Source: Clostridium sp. MCC353
GTDB taxonomy: Bacteria; Bacillota; Clostridia; Lachnospirales; Lachnospiraceae
Reading direction: 5' to 3'
DNA: 64,000 nt
Assembly: GCF_018785315.1 (NCBI RefSeq)
Contig: NZ_WQPN01000178.1
Coordinates: 6,423 to 70,422, forward strand
The notes beneath the pieces were generated by a model, which did no database searches, was not told the DNA's origin, and saw nothing but the letters and a program-made list of their open reading frames with translations. The first letter of the stretch is position 1. Every line of letters starts with the position of its first letter. Shown here one piece after another: positions 34,275 to 43,327 of this stretch. The position numbers and the translations under genes were made by a program.

Positions 34275-35405
34275 TTACCAGATTTGAAATGTATTGCCCC
34301 TCAGTTTGCTGATGGCTTCAATGAAGAAATAATCCCCGTAAATGATCGGAATATGCCACCCCGCCTCACCGTGGTAACGCTCCGTTCCCATCATCAGAAT
34401 GCCGTCTTCCTCTTCCTTCCAATTGCAGAATTCCCGATTCATAGCCATTAAAATCTTCCCAGCCGCTGCTTCATAGATGTCTTTTTCTTCCGGCGGGACG
34501 CATCTGGACAGTTCGATCAGCCCGCTGGCCCCGATTGCCCCGGCGGTGGAATCATAGATCACCGGCTTTTTCGGACTTCTGAAATCACAGAAAGGAAGCC
34601 AGCCGCTATAGCTCACACAATTGATAAAATAATTGGCGATTCTTTTGGCCGCATTCAGATAGCGGACATCCTTCGTATGTTCATAGCTGATGACAAAACC
34701 GTAGAGCCCCCAGGCCTGTCCCCTGCTCCAGGAAGAATCCGGCGCATATCCCTGTCCGCCCAAATGATCCAGTTCCTCACCATTTTCATTGTCGTAAACC
34801 ACAATATGCTTCACGCTTCCGTCATCCCTCACATGATGGGCCAGGGTTTTATCCGCATGTTTCCTTGCCAGAGAGGCAAATCTGGGGTCCTTGATTTCAT
34901 CGGAAGCCCAGTACAGGATGGACAGGTTCATCATGCAGTCTATGATGGCCCAGCCGATATTTTTCTCATTTCCCCGGTCATTCCAGGCCCGGATGTAATC
35001 TCCCGCCACATTAAACCGCCCCATCAGCAGGTTGGCGGCCAGAAGGGTTCTAACCCTGGATTCCCTGTTTCCCGTCAGCCTGTAGTTCAGACCGCTGGAA
35101 ATGTGCCACATAAATCCCACATCGTGATGGAGCCCGTCGAATTCCCGAAATGCCCCGTCCAGGGTCTGCTCCGCCCGTTCGGCCACCTCTTTGTAAATGA
35201 TTTCTCCGGTGTCCATGTACATCAGCCAGAGCATTCCCGGCCAGAATCCGTTGGTCCATTTACAAATATTGTCCCTGTAGTCATTGAATGTTCCGTCAAT
35301 GCTGGTATACGGGATGTTTTCCGGGTTTCTTTCCGCTGTGAGACGCATCTTCGCCGCGATTTTCTCAAATACTTCGTCTGCAAATAACTTCAATTCCTTC
35401 TCCAT
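34275..35405 (-). CDS. GH88 unsaturated glucuronyl hydrolase
   Basis: A 376-residue (alpha/alpha)6-barrel hydrolase. Recognisable family segments are KWTNGFWPGMLWLMY, HHDVGFMWHISSGLNYRLTG and GYAPDSSWSRGQAWGLYGF (Asp and Arg-Gly-Gln region). It removes the 4,5-unsaturated uronic acid from the non-reducing end of oligosaccharides made by polysaccharide lyases. The start at 35405 has AAAGGAAT upstream; the open frame runs 73 codons further, but that part is the non-coding left end of the IS110 element. No signal peptide, so it acts in the cytoplasm. The IS probably separates this gene from its original promoter. Confidence 0.9.
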   Translation of the reverse strand: MEKELKLFADEVFEKIAAKMRLTAERNPENIPYTSIDGTFNDYRDNICKWTNGFWPGMLWLMYMDTGEIIYKEVAERAEQTLDGAFREFDGLHHDVGFMWHISSGLNYRLTGNRESRVRTLLAANLLMGRFNVAGDYIRAWNDRGNEKNIGWAIIDCMMNLSILYWASDEIKDPRFASLARKHADKTLAHHVRDDGSVKHIVVYDNENGEELDHLGGQGYAPDSSWSRGQAWGLYGFVISYEHTKDVRYLNAAKRIANYFINCVSYSGWLPFCDFRSPKKPVIYDSTAGAIGASGLIELSRCVPPEEKDIYEAAAGKILMAMNREFCNWKEEEDGILMMGTERYHGEAGWHIPIIYGDYFFIEAISKLRGNTFQIW

Positions 35406-35424
35406 ACCGGAATTCCTTTCTACT

Positions 35425-35699
35425 ACAATATATTTATGGTTAATAACCCTTACAGCCAGTAAGGAATTATCCATCTTGTTGCTTAAGCTGTTATAATGTT
35501 GGAGCAATCGGTATATCGGTTTCCTTTCTTGGACTTCGCGTCCGTTCAACAGACTGATAACCAGCTCATCATTTGCAGCGTTCGTTTTATGCAGGTTGAA
35601 CTGCCTCCGGTACGTTCGTGTCACACCACAGTAGATTGAATAGGCAATGAGTAAAACTGGTACTTATCTATTGCAATAATCTTAAGGAGTGACAAATTT
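35425..35699 (+). ncRNA. Candidate IS110 bridge RNA
   Basis: The region upstream of the IS110 transposase holds a TATAAT at 35492-35497 and hairpins at 35448-35464 (CCTTAC/GTAAGG), 35531-35543 (GGAC/GTCC with a TTCGC loop) and 35591-35604 (GCAG/CTGC). In IS621-type elements a bridge RNA transcribed from here pairs with target and donor DNA, and the -35 is supplied by the right end when the element is circular; a poor -35 at the proper distance here agrees with that. The exact RNA ends and guide loops are not assigned. Confidence 0.45.
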
Positions 35700-36911
35700 A
35701 TGAACATGAACGCAGTTGGTATTGATGTTTCCAAAGGGAAAAGTATGGTCGCCATTCTCCGGCCTTATGGAGAAATCGTTTCTTCTCCCTTTGAAATCAA
35801 ACACACTTCCAGTAACATCCGATCCTTGATAGCGCAGATCAGATCGATCCAAGGTGAATCCCGCATCGTTATGGAACACACTGGCCGTTACTACGAACCA
35901 CTGGCCCGTGAGCTTTCTCTGGCAGGTCTTTTTGTAACTGCCGTAAATCCCAAGCTCATTAAAGACTTCGGAGATAACTCTCTCCGCAAAGTAAAGTCTG
36001 ATAAAGCTGATGCTGTAAAAATAGCCCGTTATACACTTGACAGTTGGACAGAATTGAAACAATATAGTCTTATGGATGAAATACGCAATCAGTTAAAGAC
36101 TATGAACCGTCAGTTTGGCTTCTACATGAAACACAAAACAGCTATGAAGAATAACCTCATCGGCATTCTCGATCAGACTTACCCTGGTGTAAATACTTAC
36201 TTTGACAGCCCTGCCCGTGAGGACGGCAGCCAGAAGTGGGTTGATTTCGCCACTACATACTGGCATGTGGACTGTGTTCGTAACATGTCATTCAACGCAT
36301 TTGTCGACCATTATCAGAAATGGTGCAAACGCAGGAAGTACAACTTCAGCAAAGACAAAGCTGAAGAAATCTATGGAGCTGCCAAGGAACTTGTTCCTGT
36401 GCTTCCAAAAGATGACCTAACCAAGCTGATCGTAAATCAGGCCATAGAACAATTAAACACGGCTTCCAAGACCGTGGAAGAACTCCGTACCCTGATGAAC
36501 GAGGCAGCCGCCAAACTGCCGGAATATCCCGTTGTTATGGGAATGAAGGGTGTCGGCCCGTCTCTCGGACCTCAGCTTATGGCTGAGATTGGAGATGTCA
36601 CACGTTTTACTCACAAAGGTGCTATCACTGCATTTGCTGGTGTAGATCCGGGTGTCAATGAATCAGGAACTTATGAACAAAAGAGTGTTCCAACTTCCAA
36701 ACGCGGCTCATCTTCCCTTAGAAAAACCTTATTTCAGGTCATGGACTGTCTCATCAAGACAAAGCCGCAGGATGACCCTGTATATGCATTTATAGATAAG
36801 AAACGTGCTCAGGGAAAGCCTTATTACGTCTATATGACCGCAGGTGCTAACAAGTTTCTGCGTATCTATTACGGAAGAGTAAAGGAATATCTTATGTCCC
36901 TTCCGGAATAA
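35700..36911 (+). CDS. IS110-family transposase (recombinase)
   Basis: A 403-residue protein. The N-terminal RuvC-like DEDD domain shows Asp9 (GIDVSKGK), Glu59 (VMEHTGRYYE), Asp101 and Asp104 (KSDKADA). The C-terminal Transposase_20 domain starts at MGMKGVGPSLGPQLMAEIGD, with FAGVDPG and the Ser-rich KRGSSSLRKTLFQ that should hold the catalytic serine. All expected residues are present, so it looks intact. AAGGAG lies 9 bases before the ATG. Confidence 0.95.
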   Translation: MNMNAVGIDVSKGKSMVAILRPYGEIVSSPFEIKHTSSNIRSLIAQIRSIQGESRIVMEHTGRYYEPLARELSLAGLFVTAVNPKLIKDFGDNSLRKVKSDKADAVKIARYTLDSWTELKQYSLMDEIRNQLKTMNRQFGFYMKHKTAMKNNLIGILDQTYPGVNTYFDSPAREDGSQKWVDFATTYWHVDCVRNMSFNAFVDHYQKWCKRRKYNFSKDKAEEIYGAAKELVPVLPKDDLTKLIVNQAIEQLNTASKTVEELRTLMNEAAAKLPEYPVVMGMKGVGPSLGPQLMAEIGDVTRFTHKGAITAFAGVDPGVNESGTYEQKSVPTSKRGSSSLRKTLFQVMDCLIKTKPQDDPVYAFIDKKRAQGKPYYVYMTAGANKFLRIYYGRVKEYLMSLPE

Positions 36912-37086
36912 GTAATACCACATCCTTTCAGACTAGCGGATAACGGTGGTCTATTTGGTGTACCTGAAATTCAATCAACAATAAATCTTGAAATTTTTCA
37001 TTTTCCTATTGACTTTTTATTTGCAGGCTATTGATATTTAAAGCCGCCGTCTTAAAATTTAAGTCTATACTCATTAAAACAAAAAA

Positions 37087-37112
37087 CCGCAGGCAGATTT
37101 TTCCGCCTGCGG
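37087..37112 (-). terminator. Terminator of the KdgF-end operon
   Basis: CCGCAGGC (37087-37094) pairs with GCCTGCGG (37105-37112). On the minus strand a T-rich run follows, so it terminates transcription coming from the cupin gene. The stretch from 36912 to 37200 otherwise holds the IS right end, a copy of the AACAGTTCAGAC motif at about 37167 and nothing else I can support. Confidence 0.75.
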
Positions 37113-37200
37113 CCTGCCTTCTCAGCCTCTAAATTTCTTTGCCGTCCAAAACTCACTAATCGTTCAGCAAGTTCGCAACAGTTCAGACAAGTCCGAACTC

Positions 37201-37521
37201 CTACAAAAAATCCTCTCTCTGAGGTGAAAAAATGTCCAGAATCACCGCGTCTTCCAAAGCAGTCGCCCCATGCGCCACATTTGGAGCCACATAATAGCTG
37301 TCCCCGGCCTTTAAATGATACTTCACACCGTCAGCCACATATTCAAAGGAACCGGACACAATATAGCTCACCTGCTCATGGACATGCTGATGCACGCTTC
37401 CCACAGCTCCCTTTACAAACGACGCTTCAACTCCCATCATATTGCCGCCCCGCGCCAGGATTCTTCTCGTAACTCCCGGCTCCGGATTGGTCGGAGTGAT
37501 ATCTTCATATTTCAAAACCAT
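37201..37521 (-). CDS. kdgF: KdgF-like cupin (unsaturated uronate linearisation)
   Basis: A 106-residue single cupin. The metal site reads HQHVHEQVSYIV (two His, then Glu/Gln) and PNVAHGATAL (His). The sequence, including GDSYYVAPNVAHG and the C-terminal DIFSPQREDFL, fits KdgF, which opens 4,5-unsaturated galacturonate or glucuronate to the linear 5-keto form. This is the step after GH88 or exolytic lyase action. It is followed upstream in the operon by an SDR that may reduce the linear product. Confidence 0.88.
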   Translation of the reverse strand: MVLKYEDITPTNPEPGVTRRILARGGNMMGVEASFVKGAVGSVHQHVHEQVSYIVSGSFEYVADGVKYHLKAGDSYYVAPNVAHGATALEDAVILDIFSPQREDFL

Positions 37522-37666
37522 AATCCATCCCCCTGTTCTCTATTTTTCTCAGCTTTCTGCTCATTCCAAGCTGTCTCTGCGTTCTCAGACGCCTTCACTT
37601 CTTCAACTGATGCTATTTCCTCAGCTATCTTTACATTCCAAGCCGTCTTACCATTTCCAGCCGCAT

Positions 37667-38401
37667 TTAAATAAACGCCTGCCCGCCGTTAATCTGTATA
37701 ATTTCCCCAGTCAAAAATGAAGCCTTCTCAGAAGCCAGGAACTCAATCACCGACGCAACCTCAGACGCGTCGCCGAACCGTTTCATAACGATACCGTCCT
37801 TCCATGTCTCCATGATCTCACGTTTGGTAGCCGCGTGGAATTCCGTATCAATGGTTCCCGGAGACACCGCGTTAACCCGGATGCCATACTCAGCCAGATC
37901 TTTTGCAAGAGCCCTTGTCAGGCCTTCGATTGCCGCTTTTGCGGATGCATAGATGCCTGCGCCAGGACCGCCGCCTGAGGTCACCGCGATGGTGCTGTAA
38001 TTGATGATAGAAGGATGGCTGCCCTTTTTAAGCAGCGGAATAGCCGCACGGCTTGCGAAAAATGCGCTGTCAAAGTTAAGAGCCATTACCCGTCTCATGA
38101 AAGAAGTTTCCATTCCTTCAAAACGCTGTCTGCCGCCTAATCCCCCGACGTTGTTAACCAGAACATCCAGGGAATCGTATTTCTCTGCGATTGTTTCGAA
38201 ACATTTGTTCACGTCTTCCTCAACCATGGAATCCGCATAGATGAACTCAGCATTGATTCCCTCAGCTTTTAATTCCTCCAGCGCCGTATCCGCCGCTTCC
38301 TTGTCGATACCTGTAATGATAATGTCATAACCAGCCTTCCCAAGCGCCACTGCCGCGCTGAGACCGATTCCTCTTGTTCCGCCTGTAACTACTGCTCTCA
38401 T
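37667..38401 (-). CDS. SDR-family dehydrogenase, KduD/uronate reductase-like
   Basis: A 244-residue classical SDR: TGGTRGIG (residues about 7-14), NNVGG (about 87-91), Ser and YASAK (about 153-157), PGTIDTEF and the end LTGEIIQINGG. Next to KdgF the likely role is reduction of the linear unsaturated-uronate product (4-deoxy-5-hexoseulose uronate or 2,5-diketo-3-deoxygluconate) toward KDG. Position, not sequence, gives this specificity. AAAGGAG precedes the ATG. The 145 bases before the kdgF gene show no other feature. Confidence 0.88.
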   Translation of the reverse strand: MRAVVTGGTRGIGLSAAVALGKAGYDIIITGIDKEAADTALEELKAEGINAEFIYADSMVEEDVNKCFETIAEKYDSLDVLVNNVGGLGGRQRFEGMETSFMRRVMALNFDSAFFASRAAIPLLKKGSHPSIINYSTIAVTSGGGPGAGIYASAKAAIEGLTRALAKDLAEYGIRVNAVSPGTIDTEFHAATKREIMETWKDGIVMKRFGDASEVASVIEFLASEKASFLTGEIIQINGGQAFI

Positions 38402-38439
38402 AATTTTTTCTCCTTTATGCTATGATATAATATACCGTT

Positions 38440-40338
38440 TCAGTTCCCTGCCGCTTCCATCCTCAGATGATACTGCGGGTCCGCACCGGTATGTCTTAAC
38501 AAAATGCTGGTTCTGATCTTATTGACCGGATTATCCATGGTTTTTAACAGATACAGCTGATGGCCTTCTATATCCACGGTGATTTTCAGTTTCTTATCTC
38601 CCAGACTGCCGTAAAGCACCGCCTGATCTCCCTGAACGTTCGCCTTTTTCACTTCCAGCACATGCTGGTATCCATTTTTGTCAAATCCCAGTTCCCCGTC
38701 TTCCAGCTCAAATCCATAATCCAGGCCAAAATCCGATTCCAAATGGAACACATAGTCATAGATCCCGTCTTTTCCTCCGCAGACTAAAAATGTATCCTCA
38801 ACCCAGGCATCCCGGATTTCCACGGTTCTCGTATAATCAATCCCTTCATATACATTCGCCGCCCTGGCCGTCACCCTGCTGTCGTCAAAATACAGGCATT
38901 CCCCCGGGCTCACGGAAGTGATATCCGTGCCGTTCCAGCAGACCGTGTTGTGGGACAGGGTTTTTCTGTGCCATTCATTGCAGAGTTTCGAACGGTATCC
39001 CGCATTGGAAAGGTCTCTGGAAACCCGCTTTCCTTCGTACATCATTTCCACAGTCATGATGTCCGGGTGGGCGTGGGATTTGCCGTTGAGGCCGTATTTC
39101 ATGAATACGTTCCAGGTTCCATTTCTCAACATCGCGAAATTGGATTTGGGGAAACTGCAGGAACCCTTTTCCACCGGGGTGAAACTGCTGTAATCAAAGT
39201 CGATATTGAACAGAAGCTGTTCTAAGCAGACCTGGTTTTTGCAGTAATACGGTTCCGACAGCGGCAAAATGGTCCTGGGCTCTTTGCAGGATTCAATGAT
39301 CTTTGTTATATTGCCGATCTGGCTGTCCTCTCCCGCCGCCCTGGCCGCCGTGTGGTAGATATAGCTGAAGGTCTTTAAGTTCAGGTTCGGCCATCCGTCG
39401 TTGGGATTGGGCAGATACTGGTTGTCAAAGGCGTAGGAATATGCCTGGATGAACATATTGGTCAAAATCCGGCTGCTCTCTTCTCCAAAATCATAATCAT
39501 AAATCCGGCTGAATAAAAACAGATAAGAAATCCCTTCTAATAGGAAGAAATTATAATGGATTGACCCTTCATACCAGAAAGAATCCTCCGTCACGCCCCG
39601 CTTTAACTGCTCATGTATATTGTATTCGCTGCCAAAGGTGAAATCGATCATCTCCTGGTCCTGGAAAGCCAGGCCCATCACTCCGATGGCCGATAAGTTC
39701 CAGCAGCTGATATTGTGGATGCGGGTGGCCTGAGGCGCCAGCAGATGGAACATCTCCCGGAACATTTTCCGGTATACCATGTCAAGCCACTCCTGATCCA
39801 GCTCGTCTTTTAAAATCTCTATGGCCTGCACAAAACGGATTGCCACGATGGATTCATTCAGCCCCTGGGGCATCATTTTTCCGCATCCCCACGCCATTGT
39901 ATCGTAGGAATCGCAGATGTTGTTCTCCTTGTTGTGCAGCACGAATTCGTGATAATGGACGGCGTAGAAGTCCATCACAGAAACCGCGTAATCAAAATAT
40001 TTCTTATCTTTGGTGGCCTTATAAACCACCGCGGATACCAATGCCATGACTACCGCCCGGTTTCTGTAAAAATAAGTCCAGACCCCGTCCAGAATCTCAT
40101 TTTCATACACCTTGCCGCAGACCTCGCACCGGTGCTGCCGGGGCGAATGCAGGTCGAAAATCAACCGTCCCCCGTCGTCATCGCAGAAGTAATAATGCCC
40201 CCACCGGCTCAGTCTCTCCGGTGAATCGGAAAATTCCGGCATGAACTCATCCACTTCCGCTTTCATTTCCTCTATGATCTTCCGGTTTTCCTCCACGGAA
40301 TTGATAAGCCGGTCAAAATTTGAATTCACATATTTCAT
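38440..40338 (-). CDS. Heparinase II/III-family polysaccharide lyase (cytoplasmic), first
   Basis: A 632-residue protein with an N-terminal alpha/alpha toroid and a C-terminal beta-sandwich. Candidate active-site segments are IHNISCWNLSAIG (Asn/His), FWYEGSIHYNFF (Tyr/His, about residues 257-268) and KSHAHPDIMTVEM (His, about 428-440) followed by WHRKTLSHNTVCW. A CEVC pair near residue 70 may bind zinc. No signal peptide, so it acts on imported oligosaccharides by beta-elimination. It could act on heparosan, hyaluronate, alginate or related oligouronides; sequence alone does not settle which. Confidence 0.85.
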   Translation of the reverse strand: MKYVNSNFDRLINSVEENRKIIEEMKAEVDEFMPEFSDSPERLSRWGHYYFCDDDGGRLIFDLHSPRQHRCEVCGKVYENEILDGVWTYFYRNRAVVMALVSAVVYKATKDKKYFDYAVSVMDFYAVHYHEFVLHNKENNICDSYDTMAWGCGKMMPQGLNESIVAIRFVQAIEILKDELDQEWLDMVYRKMFREMFHLLAPQATRIHNISCWNLSAIGVMGLAFQDQEMIDFTFGSEYNIHEQLKRGVTEDSFWYEGSIHYNFFLLEGISYLFLFSRIYDYDFGEESSRILTNMFIQAYSYAFDNQYLPNPNDGWPNLNLKTFSYIYHTAARAAGEDSQIGNITKIIESCKEPRTILPLSEPYYCKNQVCLEQLLFNIDFDYSSFTPVEKGSCSFPKSNFAMLRNGTWNVFMKYGLNGKSHAHPDIMTVEMMYEGKRVSRDLSNAGYRSKLCNEWHRKTLSHNTVCWNGTDITSVSPGECLYFDDSRVTARAANVYEGIDYTRTVEIRDAWVEDTFLVCGGKDGIYDYVFHLESDFGLDYGFELEDGELGFDKNGYQHVLEVKKANVQGDQAVLYGSLGDKKLKITVDIEGHQLYLLKTMDNPVNKIRTSILLRHTGADPQYHLRMEAAGN

Positions 40339-40386
40339 AAGATTACCCTTTTCGTCCTCTCATCGTCTTCTATTGTCAGACACGCT

Positions 40387-42381
40387 CTATGCCAGATACT
40401 CTTTTACAGCGCCCCCCTGGCCGCAGACCCGGATTCTGACCGGCGTCACGTCCTTATTGCTGTTTTCCGGAAATGGCCCCCAAGAGAAATCATACTTTTT
40501 GTCCCCATGTTTCACCGTCAGAACGCTGTCTGTCCACAAAACTTCCGTGTTTTCTTCCTCAAATGTGAAACATTCAAAGAAAATCTGCTCTTTTTCCATG
40601 GATGCGGATTCCATCGCTAAAGTCTTAATCGAGGTTTTACACACTTTATCCGGTTCCTGGGTTGTCATCACGCTGACCACCTCCTGGCCGTACTGCTTCG
40701 CTTTGATCTCTTTATCCGAGAATACCCGGTATGAGACCGTTCCCGTGTCCATGGGATAGCGGAAACTGTTTTTCTCCACTTCCTCCGCCTCCCGGTCCGT
40801 GTTGGAAATCAACTGATATCTGTGGGGCTTTTCACTCCTGCACACATCCGCAAAGACCCAGAAGGTCAGTCCGTCGGTGAAGAACAGCCTGCTGACTTCC
40901 TTCATTTCCAAGGCTTTCGGGTAGATTCCAGACGTTTCCCCGCGGTAGACCACCACAGAACCGTCCTCTTCCATGTGGGTAACCCTTCCTCCGTATTCCA
41001 TCTCGTCAAAGGCTTCCCCTTCCTGTTCCATCCGCATTTTCACGCTTTTCACATATACATCGTTGACATCCGACGCATCGGTCAACAGGCCGTCGGCCAA
41101 TATGACGTTGTGGTGATCCGGCATGATGTTCCGGTTATATCCGTCTTCACAGGTCAGGTATTCGCTGCCCCTGGCAAAGAGATAGGACAGGTTATCCGGA
41201 TGATGGTGGGACAGGGAAAGGCAGTCAAGCCCCTCTTCCCGCAACAGTTTAAATCCGGTCATCCACTGCTTTTTCCCGCCCGGATATCCGCACTTGATGG
41301 TGAACACCTTGCTGTCACGGCTCCAGTTTTCACGGATGGAAAGCAGCCCCAGGTCCTCAAAATATCTCACTTTAGGAAGCAGGGACAAATCTTTTTCCTC
41401 CACTTCCGGGTCATACCATAAGAATTCAAACGCCGCTTCCGGCAGAATCCCCGGTTTAATCTTGCTGTTTGCCGCCTCTTCCATGAGAAATTCATCCGTA
41501 ACCAGATTTCCGAAGGTCTGGGCAAATCCGTCGCCGTACTCCGCTGCCGTTTTATAGTAAACGCAGGCCGGATGTCCGCTGTAGCGGTCATGGGAATCCC
41601 CGAAATTGAGCTGCTGCTTCAAGTCCCCGCAGGACTGGTATAAACGGTAGTAAAATGTATTCTTCAAATAACTGCTGGTCTTGAAATAATCGGTCCCTTC
41701 CTGGATTTTCAGAAGATGGGCGTATACGAACAGCCACATCCCCCCGTACCTCCAGTAAGGCACCCCTTCATAATTGGAGCCGTCCTCCGCCAGATAGGAA
41801 AATACCCGGGCAAAGTTGTTCTTCGCCTCTTCGGTGTAAACCGATGCATTTTCATCCTCTCCGGCCAAAGCATAGCCCGCGGCCGCCAGGCCGGTCATGT
41901 TGATCCAGTTGTGGTTCTGGTAAAAGTTGGTGGACCAGCCTTTTCCATATGTATCCTTTTTGTATTCATAAATGATTCCGGCATGGCGGCTGATCTTTTG
42001 GGATACCCGGGCTCTCTCTTCCTCACTGAGGTCATTTTTCAGCCAGTCATATCCTAACGACAGGCCGAACAGAATCCAGGAAGCGGATAAATCCACATTT
42101 ACCAAATGGGCGTTGCCCCATTTTTCATAGGATAAGACCGCATTCATAAACCGCTTCGCCTCTTTAAGATACCGCGCCTCACCGCTGAGACGGTAGGCCA
42201 GCGCCAGGTTCACAATGGCGATGCCCATATAAGTGGTGCTCTCCTTCGGATGGACATCCGGAAGAACCACCGTTTGATAGCGGTCCGCCTGTTCTAACAG
42301 CCGCTCATACTGTTTCTTTCTCTTTCCGGCGGTTTCCGCCAGATAAGGGGTCAAATCCCCGATAAAAACCAGTTTATTCAT
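40387..42381 (-). CDS. Heparinase II/III-family polysaccharide lyase (cytoplasmic), second
   Basis: A 664-residue lyase-like protein. Helical toroid segments (QNHNWINMTGLAAAGYALAG, about residues 155-174; EGVPYWRYGGMWLFVYA) are followed by a beta-sandwich with LSLSHHHPDNLSYLF (catalytic-type His) and NRNIMPDHHNVILADG. The start at 42381 is preceded by AAAGGCGG, and the longer open frame reads into the upstream gene. It overlaps the upstream membrane gene by 8 bases. No signal peptide. It differs strongly from the neighbouring lyase, so the two probably cut different linkages or chain ends. Confidence 0.85.
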   Translation of the reverse strand: MNKLVFIGDLTPYLAETAGKRKKQYERLLEQADRYQTVVLPDVHPKESTTYMGIAIVNLALAYRLSGEARYLKEAKRFMNAVLSYEKWGNAHLVNVDLSASWILFGLSLGYDWLKNDLSEEERARVSQKISRHAGIIYEYKKDTYGKGWSTNFYQNHNWINMTGLAAAGYALAGEDENASVYTEEAKNNFARVFSYLAEDGSNYEGVPYWRYGGMWLFVYAHLLKIQEGTDYFKTSSYLKNTFYYRLYQSCGDLKQQLNFGDSHDRYSGHPACVYYKTAAEYGDGFAQTFGNLVTDEFLMEEAANSKIKPGILPEAAFEFLWYDPEVEEKDLSLLPKVRYFEDLGLLSIRENWSRDSKVFTIKCGYPGGKKQWMTGFKLLREEGLDCLSLSHHHPDNLSYLFARGSEYLTCEDGYNRNIMPDHHNVILADGLLTDASDVNDVYVKSVKMRMEQEGEAFDEMEYGGRVTHMEEDGSVVVYRGETSGIYPKALEMKEVSRLFFTDGLTFWVFADVCRSEKPHRYQLISNTDREAEEVEKNSFRYPMDTGTVSYRVFSDKEIKAKQYGQEVVSVMTTQEPDKVCKTSIKTLAMESASMEKEQIFFECFTFEEENTEVLWTDSVLTVKHGDKKYDFSWGPFPENSNKDVTPVRIRVCGQGGAVKEYLA

Positions 42382-42892
42382 GATATTGTCCGCCTTTCTG
42401 CCTGGCCTCACGGACCGTATCCGCCAGCCCCGACAGCACATGGTAATAGAGTAAATATAATGTGGCAAATCCAAACGGTTCCCCCGGTATCAGGATGGTG
42501 TCCGCCGGAAGCCCTAAAATCTGATTCAAAAGCAGGTTAACTCCCTGGTAGGTCAGATACACAATTCCCACCACCAGCATATTTTTGAAAATCTCCGCCA
42601 GCCGAAACAGCGCGTTCTGCCACCCTTTCCGCTCATAATAGGCTTTGTTGGAAATCCTGCCTTTTTTTATAATGTCAAACATTCCATATGCAATAGGATT
42701 ATAGATCACTATGGTCACCAGACCGATGCCCACTCCCAGGAAAAAGATCAGATCCACAGGGTCATGGAATACCCCGGCCTGGGTGCCGAAACCGATGAAA
42801 AAATAGCACATTCCGGCGATCCACCATCTGAGAAGCCCGGCTTTTACGTTATCCGTGAATAGTTTCTTCTTCTGTCCTGTTTGTCTGCCCAT
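42374..42892 (-). CDS. Membrane protein of unknown function in the importer operon (172 aa)
   Basis: About four to five membrane helices (for example WWIAGMCYFFIGFG, LGVGIGLVTIVIYNPIAYG and LVVGIVYLTYQGVNLLL). The arrangement recalls DUF624/YesL proteins that accompany carbohydrate ABC importers, but I cannot confirm membership. GGAG lies 5 bases before the ATG. It sits between the second lyase and another small membrane gene in one continuous operon. Confidence 0.7.
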   Translation of the reverse strand: MGRQTGQKKKLFTDNVKAGLLRWWIAGMCYFFIGFGTQAGVFHDPVDLIFFLGVGIGLVTIVIYNPIAYGMFDIIKKGRISNKAYYERKGWQNALFRLAEIFKNMLVVGIVYLTYQGVNLLLNQILGLPADTILIPGEPFGFATLYLLYYHVLSGLADTVREARQKGGQYHE

Positions 42893-42907
42893 AGTCTCTC
42901 CATTCCT

Positions 42908-43327
42908 CTACCGATGTTTAATGAGATCAATTACCAGCAAAACGCATGAAATGAGATATACCGCGATCACGGCCATGCTGAAACCTGCCGCTTTGCTGAC
43001 CGCCGCCGTTTCCAAAGACCTCTGGTTTGCTATGGCATAACGGTAAATGGATGTCAGATAACATCCGAATCCCGATGTCACAACACATAAGACTGCGGTA
43101 AACACCTTTTCCAGCATCCGTCCGCTCCTGATTCTGGTGGTCTCAAACATGGTGACCAGACCGAACAGGATGAATAAAAACATGCCGAAACCGCAGAGTT
43201 CATTTTCCAGCAAAAGCAGTGCTTTTACATGAATGCTGGTAAAAATCAATTGGGCAATGGAAATAACACGTATCATGAGATTGGCGATTGCCGTCAATTC
43301 TAAACCTTCTACTTTTTTTCTATTCAT
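42908..43327 (-). CDS. Small membrane protein of unknown function (139 aa)
   Basis: Four hydrophobic segments (AIANLMIRVISIAQLIF, LLLENELCGFGMFLFILFGLV, VFTAVLCVVTSGFGCYL, AGFSMAVIAVYLISCVLLVI). The start at 43327 has GGTGG 5 bases upstream and overlaps the ATPase gene end by 8 bases. No family recognised. Position suggests an accessory part of the importer. Confidence 0.65.
   Translation of the reverse strand: MNRKKVEGLELTAIANLMIRVISIAQLIFTSIHVKALLLLENELCGFGMFLFILFGLVTMFETTRIRSGRMLEKVFTAVLCVVTSGFGCYLTSIYRYAIANQRSLETAAVSKAAGFSMAVIAVYLISCVLLVIDLIKHR

Larger units (their letters stand above)
35425..36960 (+). mobile_element. IS110-family insertion sequence (ends approximate)
   Basis: The element holds a DEDD transposase gene (35700-36911), a non-coding left region of roughly 270 bases and a short right region. 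IS110 elements usually have no terminal inverted repeats and may leave no clear duplication, so the ends cannot be fixed from one copy. The left boundary lies between the GH88 ribosome site (about 35414) and the first hairpin (35448). A long left end with a short right end fits the IS110 (not IS1111) group, in which the guide RNA lies upstream of the transposase. Confidence 0.8.

Noticed and set aside
35406-35624. 73-residue N-terminal extension of GH88
   Set aside because: It reads through the non-coding left end of the IS110 element, lacks family similarity, and a ribosome site precedes the ATG at 35405.
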